NCBI GenBank assembly: GCA_016295275.1
Contig: JAEDLN010000054.1
Span: forward strand, 1 to 11,561
Direction: 5' to 3'
Origin: Kiritimatiellia bacterium
Lineage (GTDB): Bacteria > Verrucomicrobiota > Kiritimatiellia > RFP12 > UBA3636
DNA length: 11,561 bases
This document shows, piece after piece, positions 1-4,914 of the stretch. The translations under genes and the position numbers were made by a program. Each line of letters starts with the position of its first letter. The first letter of the stretch is position 1. The notes below the pieces were generated by a model. That model saw nothing but the letters and a program-made list of their open reading frames with translations, ran no database searches and was not told the DNA's origin.

Positions 1-713
1 CGATTCGCCTTTTGGAAAAGGCGAAAGGCCGTTTCCGGATCGCCCGCCCGCGCCAACCGCACGCCGACCCCGTTCATGAGCGTGACAACCGAACGGCAAA
101 TCTCGTCTATGAGTTCGTATGCCACATCCGATAAGCCGAGATTTTCGGAAACAGCAAAAAGTCGCTCCAATCGCGAACCCAGCTCCTCGCTCCGCTCAAA
201 CAATGCTTCGGCCGTCTTTTGCAACTGCTCAAGCGACTCTTCCACCCGCTCGCAAGGTCTCCATACAAGCCCCTCCGCACGCGTCTGCATGCCTGCATAG
301 GCCGCTAATTCCGGTACCTGCGTCAAGGCAATCTTTCCCGCCGCCTCCTTCGGACACGCCTGTAGCCATGCCGCGCAAAAAACCGCCGGAATGCGCGTGA
401 GCCATGCATCCCGTACCAACCGATTCTCCCAAAACGGAAGCTCTGACGCTCCTTTCTCCGGCTTGATCGGATGATCCGCAAGCGGCGTATCCAGCGCAAC
501 AAGCGTAATCGATCGCTGCCGCGCTTTTTCCGCGAGCGCATCCGTAATCTGACCGTTTTTCGTAAAGAGCCATGTCCCTTCCGGCAAATCCGCCGTCACC
601 GCTTCGGCATACCACTCTTCAATGGCATCAAACACCTCAGGCATGGTCGCTTGCGTCCCAAATGCAACCGCGGCCATGCTCGCTACCGCCAATACCGACA
701 ATGCCTTTTTCAT
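1..713 (-). CDS. Secreted protein of unknown function with C-terminal TPR-like motif (partial, 3' end off window)
   Basis: This frame is open from an ATG at 713-711 to the left edge and gives 237 residues with no stop, so the C-terminus is missing. Residues 1-22 look like a signal peptide: two lysines after Met, a hydrophobic core, then small residues around AFG-TQA. The product is therefore probably periplasmic or exported. Residues 45-75 (around GTWLFTKNGQITDAL) look like a compact alpha/beta segment. Residues about 156-190 are Leu/Glu-rich with heptad-like spacing and may form a coiled coil. Residues about 213-237 (MNGVGVRLARAGDPETAFRL, then FQKAN) fit a tetratricopeptide (TPR) helix pair, so more TPRs may lie beyond the edge. 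The start is supported by a Shine-Dalgarno (AGGA, 7 bases upstream) and a promoter at 782-810. I recognise no named family. Gene and start are fairly sure; function is unknown. Confidence 0.8.
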   Translation of the reverse strand, partial: MKKALSVLAVASMAAVAFGTQATMPEVFDAIEEWYAEAVTADLPEGTWLFTKNGQITDALAEKARQRSITLVALDTPLADHPIKPEKGASELPFWENRLVRDAWLTRIPAVFCAAWLQACPKEAAGKIALTQVPELAAYAGMQTRAEGLVWRPCERVEESLEQLQKTAEALFERSEELGSRLERLFAVSENLGLSDVAYELIDEICRSVVTLMNGVGVRLARAGDPETAFRLFQKAN

Positions 714-720
714 CTGTTTT

Positions 721-726
721 TCCTCG
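721..726 (-). promoter_or_regulatory. Shine-Dalgarno of the leftward gene
   Basis: On the minus strand this reads CGAGGA, followed by 7 bases (AAAACAG) and the ATG at 713-711. It fixes the start of the leftward secreted protein. Confidence 0.7.
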
Positions 727-781
727 AAAATCCGTACATGCGCAAACGTCTTCCTTTTCTCTGATCTGCAATACAACGATA

Positions 782-810
782 AAAATACGCTATGACGCTA
801 TCCCATTCAA
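782..810 (-). promoter_or_regulatory. Predicted sigma-70-type promoter for the leftward gene
   Basis: On the minus strand, TTGAAT (810-805) is followed by a 17-base spacer and TATTTT (787-782). Each box matches four or more of six consensus positions. Transcription would begin near 775 and leave a leader of about 60 bases before the ATG at 713. The surrounding DNA (about 715-845) is clearly more A+T-rich than the repeats next to it, as expected for a promoter. This is a sequence match only. Confidence 0.5.
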
Positions 811-948
811 GAAAAAAGAGAAACGTCGAATTCGCTCTACGGTAATTGTGGGGCGCCACCGTCGCCGCCCTCCCCCGCCCCCCTCGCCATTCACCCCTCG
901 CCACCGCGCCCTCGCCGGTCCATTTGCCATCCGGTCCCGTTGCGGTAG

Positions 949-970
949 GGCGCGATGTCCCCATCGCGCC
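949..970. repeat. Hairpin, 9-bp perfect stem with 4-base loop
   Basis: GGCGCGATG at 949-957 pairs with CATCGCGCC at 962-970 across TCCC. It is immediately followed by the hairpin at 972-988, forming a double-hairpin unit that ends in the first copy of the 25-base repeat. Confidence 0.7.
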
Positions 971-983
971 GCCGCGCCATCGG

Positions 984-1008
984 CGCGGTGCGTGGCTTGG
1001 CATCCCGC
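984..1008. repeat. 25-base direct repeat, copy 1
   Basis: It is identical over 25 bases to 1088-1112, with a period of 104 bases. The core is GCGTGGCTTGGCATCCCGC. Its first five bases form part of the right arm of the hairpin at 972-988. Confidence 0.85.
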
Positions 1009-1087
1009 ATCACCGCCGCCCCCTCCCCGCGCCCTCACCGCGCCTTACCCGCGCCGCCGCGCCGCATCGCCCGTGGCGGCTCGCCAC

Positions 1088-1112
1088 CGCGGTGCGTGGC
1101 TTGGCATCCCGC
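1088..1112. repeat. 25-base direct repeat, copy 2
   Basis: It is identical to 984-1008. It directly follows the hairpin at 1073-1087, whose arms (GTGGCG/CGCCAC) differ in sequence from the hairpin before copy 1 but still pair perfectly. Confidence 0.85.
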
Positions 1113-1157
1113 CCGCCACATCTCCGGCACCGCGCCCCACCGCCGCGCTTCGATTGT

Positions 1158-1179
1158 GGGGCGCCATCGATGGCGCCCC
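1158..1179. repeat. Perfect 22-bp palindrome
   Basis: The left arm GGGGCGCCATC is the exact reverse complement of the right arm, with no loop bases. A decayed relative starts at 850, after the same ATTGT flank. It lies about 47 bases upstream of the fabZ -35 box, so it could be a repeat element, a protein-binding site or both. Confidence 0.7.
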
Positions 1180-1225
1180 TCCCCGCGCATCCCCCCTCTC
1201 CCCCGCCCCGTCGCCTGACAGGCAT

Positions 1226-1254
1226 TTTACACTCAGACGAAGATTTGATAGCAT
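1226..1254 (+). promoter_or_regulatory. Predicted sigma-70-type promoter for fabZ
   Basis: TTTACA (1226-1231), a 17-base spacer and TAGCAT (1249-1254) lie in an A+T-rich island just downstream of the repeat mosaic. Transcription would begin near 1261, giving a leader of about 28 bases that contains the fabZ ribosome-binding site. The -35 box matches five of six positions and the -10 box four of six. Confidence 0.5.
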
Positions 1255-1278
1255 TTCAAGAGTTATCAGTCCTAATTT

Positions 1279-1282
1279 GGAG
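1279..1282 (+). promoter_or_regulatory. Shine-Dalgarno of fabZ
   Basis: GGAG lies 6 bases before the ATG at 1289. It selects this ATG over any upstream start in the same open frame. Confidence 0.7.
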
Positions 1283-1288
1283 CTCTTT

Positions 1289-1765
1289 ATGCCTTCTTTC
1301 GGAATCGATCGTATCCTCACTCTCCTTCCCCACCGCTACCCCTTCCTCCTCATCGATAAGGTCGAGGATTATGCGGAGGACGGATCGCATCTCGTTGCCA
1401 TCAAAAACGTAACCGTCAACGAACCCTTTTTCCAGGGGCACTTCCCCCAAAAGCCAATCATGCCCGGCGTGCTGCACATTGAAGCCATCGCACAGGCTTG
1501 CGGTCTCATGTGCCTCTGCGCAACCACAAGGGATGCGACCGGCGGCGCAAAGTCATACGATACGATCCTCACAGGCATCGAAGGCGCTCGCTTCCGCAAA
1601 ATGATCCTGCCCGGCGATACCATGCGCATCGAAACCTCCCTCATCATGCAAAGAACCGTCATGGGACAATCCATGGGGAAGGCAAAGGGCGTTGTCACCA
1701 TCGATGGCAAGGTCGCAACCGAAGCAACTGTCTCTTTCGCGCTGATTCCACGGAAAGAAGGCTAG
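1289..1765 (+). CDS. fabZ: 3-hydroxyacyl-[acyl carrier protein] dehydratase FabZ
   Basis: This cytosolic hot-dog-fold dehydratase removes water from beta-hydroxyacyl-ACP in fatty acid elongation. It competes with LpxA for the 3-hydroxyacyl-ACP pool. The 158-residue product has the expected family length. LLPHRYPFLLIDKV at 12-25 and FQGHFPQKPIMPGVLHIEA at 48-66 are diagnostic. His51 and Glu65 match the catalytic pair and have the usual 14-residue spacing. The start at 1289 is chosen because the protein then begins as the family does and GGAG lies 6 bases upstream. The frame stays open back to 572, but that part is low-complexity repeat translation. It is a stand-alone gene, not the LpxC-FabZ fusion found in some Bacteroidota and Verrucomicrobiota. 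It heads the rightward gene run, with lpxA next after 103 bases. Confidence 0.96.
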   Translation: MPSFGIDRILTLLPHRYPFLLIDKVEDYAEDGSHLVAIKNVTVNEPFFQGHFPQKPIMPGVLHIEAIAQACGLMCLCATTRDATGGAKSYDTILTGIEGARFRKMILPGDTMRIETSLIMQRTVMGQSMGKAKGVVTIDGKVATEATVSFALIPRKEG

Positions 1766-1774
1766 CCTTTCCAT

Positions 1775-1796
1775 TCCGGAAGAAAACGCTTCCGGA
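1775..1796 (+). terminator. Hairpin between fabZ and lpxA, possible weak terminator or attenuator
   Basis: TCCGGAAG (1775-1782) pairs perfectly with CTTCCGGA (1789-1796) across a 6-base loop. A run of five T starts 10 bases after the stem (1806-1810), too far for a textbook intrinsic terminator. It could reduce read-through or stabilise the fabZ 3' end. No separate lpxA promoter is evident, so full termination seems unlikely. Confidence 0.3.
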
Positions 1797-1868
1797 TGAA
1801 ATCGGTTTTTGCATCCCGCAAGCTATTTGGTCTCCTTTTCGTTTCGGTCATCCAACTCCCTTTTCCCT

Positions 1869-2654
1869 ATGAGCAACATCCATCCAACCGCTATTATCGA
1901 CCCACACGCAAAAATCGGCGAAAATGTTGAAATCGGCCCTTATGCCATCATTGGACCGGATGTTACCCTGGGAGACGGATGCGTCATCCACCCCCATGCG
2001 GTCATCGATGGAAATACGACACTCGGAAAAGACTGCCAAGTCTTTGAAAGCGCCCACATCGGCGGCAAAACCCAAGACTTGAAGTTCAAGGAAGGAAACA
2101 AGACCTTCGTCAAAATCGGCGACCGGACCGTCTTGCGCGAATTCACCACCGTCAACTGCGGCACAAACGACGGCGAATCCACAATCATCGGCGACGATTG
2201 CCTTTTGATGGCCTACTGCCATGTCGCCCATGGTTGTGTTCTCGGAAACCATATCATCGTCTCCAACGCGACGCAGTTTGCCGGCGAAGTGCATGTCGGC
2301 GATTGGGCCGTCATCTCCGGACTCATCGGATGCCACCAATTCGTCCGCATCGGATGCCATGCCATGGTCGGCGGAGGAACCGTCATCAAACAGGACGTCG
2401 CCCCCTATTTCATCACCGATGGCAGCGGGGGCAATGGCGTGCATGCCTTCGATGTCAACCATGTCGGGCTTCGCCGCCGCGGCTTCCCCGATGAAACAAT
2501 CCGCGCCCTTCATACGGCATGCCGGATCCTCTGCCACTCCGGACTCACCGTTTCCGCCGGTATCGAACAAATCCGCAAAGAACTCCCGGATCTCCCGGAG
2601 ATCCGAACGCTGATCGAGTTCTTCCAGACGACAAAACGCGGCGTGATTCGCTAG
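1869..2654 (+). CDS. lpxA: UDP-N-acetylglucosamine acyltransferase LpxA
   Basis: This enzyme catalyses the first step of lipid A synthesis, transfer of a 3-hydroxyacyl chain from ACP to the 3-OH of UDP-GlcNAc in the cytosol. The 261-residue length fits the family. Residues 4 to about 190 are hexapeptide repeats (for example IGENVEIGPYAIIGPDVTLG) that build the trimeric left-handed beta helix. The rest is the helical C-terminal domain, ending TTKRGVIR. CHVAHGC places the catalytic base at His121 (E. coli His125). Gly169 aligns with E. coli Gly173, which permits a C14 chain, so a long acyl group is likely by inference. VGLRRRGF near 225 is conserved. ATG 1869 is chosen because the family N-terminus (HPTAII) starts there; the upstream in-frame start is only TTG. 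No Shine-Dalgarno is present; the start follows a pyrimidine run. fabZ precedes it, and lpxB lies about 5.7 kb downstream. Confidence 0.96.
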   Translation: MSNIHPTAIIDPHAKIGENVEIGPYAIIGPDVTLGDGCVIHPHAVIDGNTTLGKDCQVFESAHIGGKTQDLKFKEGNKTFVKIGDRTVLREFTTVNCGTNDGESTIIGDDCLLMAYCHVAHGCVLGNHIIVSNATQFAGEVHVGDWAVISGLIGCHQFVRIGCHAMVGGGTVIKQDVAPYFITDGSGGNGVHAFDVNHVGLRRRGFPDETIRALHTACRILCHSGLTVSAGIEQIRKELPDLPEIRTLIEFFQTTKRGVIR

Positions 2655-2778
2655 GCGTTCCAAAGTCCGCCCCTTTCCTTGCGCCGACAATCGCCGCTTG
2701 TCTCGGGTGGATTTTCCTTACACGCGCACGGGCGCACGTAGCGCGCACGAAGCAAACCCCCTCCAGCAAGCCTTTTCC

Positions 2779-4893
2779 ATGTCACATGTTACAAAACACC
2801 TTCGGCTGACAACGCTCCTGTGCGCCTTTGCGACGGCAAACGTCGCCCTTTGCGCCGCCCCGCAAAACGAGGAGACGAGCCACCTCCTTTCCGTCTTGCC
2901 CCCTGTCGCCCGTGAAACAGCGCCGTCAACCGCCGCACCCGCCCCGCAACCCCCAACCGCCGAAGCGCCGAAAAACAGCCCCGCCCCAGCCGGACAGGAT
3001 CTGATTTCGTTTACCTTCGAACGCGTCGATATCCGCGTCTTCACACAGGTGGTCGGCGTCTTTACAAAACGACGGATCGTCGTTTCCGATGAAATCAACG
3101 GCACCATCACGGTCGTCTCTCCGCCTGTCTCGCGAGAGGAGGCCTTCGCTCTCTACGCCAAAGTCCTCGAATCCTCCGGCTACACGCTCGTGAACGAGGA
3201 CGGCATCGACCGTGTTGTCCGTCTCCAGAATACGCGCCCGGCTCAAATGGGCTCGATCGTCGGCGATAACGGAACGGTGCCCGAAAACGGCCTCGTCACC
3301 CGCATCCTCCATTTGGTCCATGTTTCCGCCGATGATATGCGCAAAATGCTCGAGACGCATCTCGGCCGCAAGGACGCCATCTCCGTCCTGCAGGAAACCA
3401 ACCACCTGATCATCACCGATACCGCCGCCACCATCCGCCGCATCGAACAGCTCGTTTCCCAACTCGACGTCCCCGGTATGGCTCGCGTCACGGAGGTGAT
3501 CGCCCTCCAACATGCCGATGCCGTAAAGCTGGCTCGCCAAATCGATGCGATTTTCTCCGAAAACCCCAGCCGGGCCAATCAACTGCTCAACCGGATTCCG
3601 GCATCCCCGGGCTCCGTCAATCCCCTCCCCGCTTTGCGGCCGCCGTCCATCGTTTCGTCCGAACACTCCAATAGCCTGATCGTCTCCGGTTCGCAACTCC
3701 AAATCCAGAAGGTGCAGGACCTCGTCAAGGAACTCGACGTCTCCGCCGCAACCGGCCACTCCCGCTTCAATGTCATCGAACTGCAATACCTGAATGCCGT
3801 CGATCTGGCGAAAAATATCACGACGCTTCTCGAAAAATTCGCCGCCGGCAATGCCGATCAATCCCTCCTTCGCCGAATCTCGGTGGAAGCCGTGGAAAAA
3901 TCCAACGCCATCATCGTTAACGCCGCCCCCGAAGACTTTCGCGAGGTGCAGAACCTCGTCAGTACGCTCGACGTGCGCCCGCGCCAAGTCCATATCTCCG
4001 TCCTGATTGCCGAAGTTACCGACGGCGATGCCGAAACCCTCGGTATCCAACTGACCGGTATCAAACTGCCGAATCATGTCGGCGGAACCGGTATCGGAAT
4101 GGCTTCCCGTTTTACCGATGAGACCGCAACCGGTTCCGGTCTCATGAGCACTTTGTCCCAATCGCTCTTCGGCCAGGGCCTTACCGTCGGAATCGCCCAC
4201 GGCTCGCACCTGAACGCAAACGGCGAAGTCGTTTCCGATTATCCCGCCGTCTTCAATGTCGATGCCCTCAAACAGCGCTCAAACGTCAAAATCCTCGCCA
4301 ATCCGACCCTCGGCGCTCAAAACAATACCAAGGCGGAGGTTTCGATCGTCGATAACATCCCGATGACCGAAGCGACGATTTCCGGTACCGGCGACGATCG
4401 CGATGTCATCCAGAATATCACCCGGTACGATGTCGGCGTAAAACTCATCCTCACGCCGCATATCATCCCCGGCGGTCAAGTCCAAATCGAACTCGAGCCC
4501 TCCATCGAGGCCGTTACCGAAAACGGAAACGCCAGCGATTACGCCCCGACCATCTCCAAACGCTCCGTCAAAACGACCATGACCGTCCCCGATGGCGAAA
4601 CCATCGTCATCGCAGGTCTCTCCCGTACCGACAAAACCAATATCAAACGCAAAATCCCGCTGCTCGGAGATATCCCGCTGCTCGGTTGGCTCTTCCGCTG
4701 GAATTCAGAGTCGGAACAGAAAACCAATATCTTGATTTTTGTCACCCCTACCGTGATGGACTCCGAAGAGACCGCCGCCCAAATCCGGACATCCCTCGAA
4801 ACCAATACCGGCATCTCCGCAAAAACCGCCGCCGAAGAACTCGCCGCCCCCGCCTCTCAAACTCCGGACGTTCCTTCCCCTCAACAGCCCTAA
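2779..4893 (+). CDS. gspD: Type II secretion-type outer-membrane secretin (GspD family)
   Basis: This protein forms a multimeric outer-membrane pore that exports folded proteins. It has 704 residues. A signal peptide covers 1-25 or so (cut near ALCA-AP), followed by a Pro/Ala-rich linker to about 72. Periplasmic domains follow: N0 about 73-150 (FTFERVDIRVFTQVV), N1 about 171-235 (ILHLVHVSADDM), N2 about 238-328 with a Pro/Ser insert, and N3 about 329-400 (VIELQYLNAVDLAK). The secretin core runs from about 401 (VHISVLIAEVTDGDAETLGI) to about 665, with the signature VPDGETIVIAGL then PLLGDIPLLGWLF near 604-640. No AMIN domain is visible, which favours GspD over PilQ. The tail is Pro/Ala-rich, with no recognisable pilotin-binding S-domain. 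ATG 2779 gives a proper signal peptide; no Shine-Dalgarno precedes it. No other secretion gene is in the window, so its partners must lie elsewhere. Confidence 0.9.
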   Translation: MSHVTKHLRLTTLLCAFATANVALCAAPQNEETSHLLSVLPPVARETAPSTAAPAPQPPTAEAPKNSPAPAGQDLISFTFERVDIRVFTQVVGVFTKRRIVVSDEINGTITVVSPPVSREEAFALYAKVLESSGYTLVNEDGIDRVVRLQNTRPAQMGSIVGDNGTVPENGLVTRILHLVHVSADDMRKMLETHLGRKDAISVLQETNHLIITDTAATIRRIEQLVSQLDVPGMARVTEVIALQHADAVKLARQIDAIFSENPSRANQLLNRIPASPGSVNPLPALRPPSIVSSEHSNSLIVSGSQLQIQKVQDLVKELDVSAATGHSRFNVIELQYLNAVDLAKNITTLLEKFAAGNADQSLLRRISVEAVEKSNAIIVNAAPEDFREVQNLVSTLDVRPRQVHISVLIAEVTDGDAETLGIQLTGIKLPNHVGGTGIGMASRFTDETATGSGLMSTLSQSLFGQGLTVGIAHGSHLNANGEVVSDYPAVFNVDALKQRSNVKILANPTLGAQNNTKAEVSIVDNIPMTEATISGTGDDRDVIQNITRYDVGVKLILTPHIIPGGQVQIELEPSIEAVTENGNASDYAPTISKRSVKTTMTVPDGETIVIAGLSRTDKTNIKRKIPLLGDIPLLGWLFRWNSESEQKTNILIFVTPTVMDSEETAAQIRTSLETNTGISAKTAAEELAAPASQTPDVPSPQQP

Positions 4894-4914
4894 ACGCCAA
4901 CAAACCTCCCTATC

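Larger units (their letters stand above)
845..1179. repeat. G+C-rich mosaic of hairpins and direct repeats in the divergent intergenic region
   Basis: The stretch is extremely G+C-rich and has no credible gene. It contains: a 14-base direct repeat ATTGTGGGGCGCCA at 845-858 and 1153-1166; a hairpin with a 9-bp stem at 949-957/962-970 (GGCGCGATG, loop TCCC); a 7-bp hairpin at 972-988 (CCGCGCC-ATC-GGCGCGG); a 6-bp hairpin at 1073-1087 (GTGGCG-GCT-CGCCAC); a perfect 22-bp palindrome at 1158-1179; and a 25-base direct repeat at 984-1008 and 1088-1112. It resembles REP/BIME-type or other short palindromic intergenic repeats. The long open frame running through it into fabZ encodes only Pro/Arg/Ala-rich low-complexity sequence and is not a real extension. 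Confidence 0.75.

Noticed and set aside
845..1179. CRISPR array
   Set aside because: There are only two copies of the 25-base repeat, with a 79-base gap that itself contains hairpins; no regular spacers and no cas genes.
572..1288. In-frame 239-codon N-terminal extension of fabZ
   Set aside because: It translates the G+C-rich hairpin repeats into Pro/Arg/Ala-rich low-complexity sequence, has no family match, and includes a promoter and ribosome-binding site for the normal FabZ start.
1811..1819. GCATCCCGC upstream of lpxA matching the end of the 25-base repeat
   Set aside because: A 9-base match without the adjoining hairpin is readily expected by chance in this sequence composition.
1848..2690. 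280-codon open frame antisense to lpxA
   Set aside because: The hexapeptide-repeat gene on the plus strand explains the openness; the antisense product shows no domain.
2655..2778. Separate promoter for the secretin gene
   Set aside because: No -35/-10 pair with acceptable spacing could be seen in these 124 bases; the G+C-rich alternating stretch near 2722-2748 forms only weak pairings.
2779..2860. Lipobox in the secretin signal peptide (VALC)
   Set aside because: The residue before Cys25 is Leu, not Gly/Ala/Ser, so cleavage at ALCA by signal peptidase I is more likely.
2926..4209. Long open frame antisense to the secretin (427 codons)
   Set aside because: It is a codon-bias shadow: Asp/Gly-rich translation with no recognisable motif, opposite a clear secretin.
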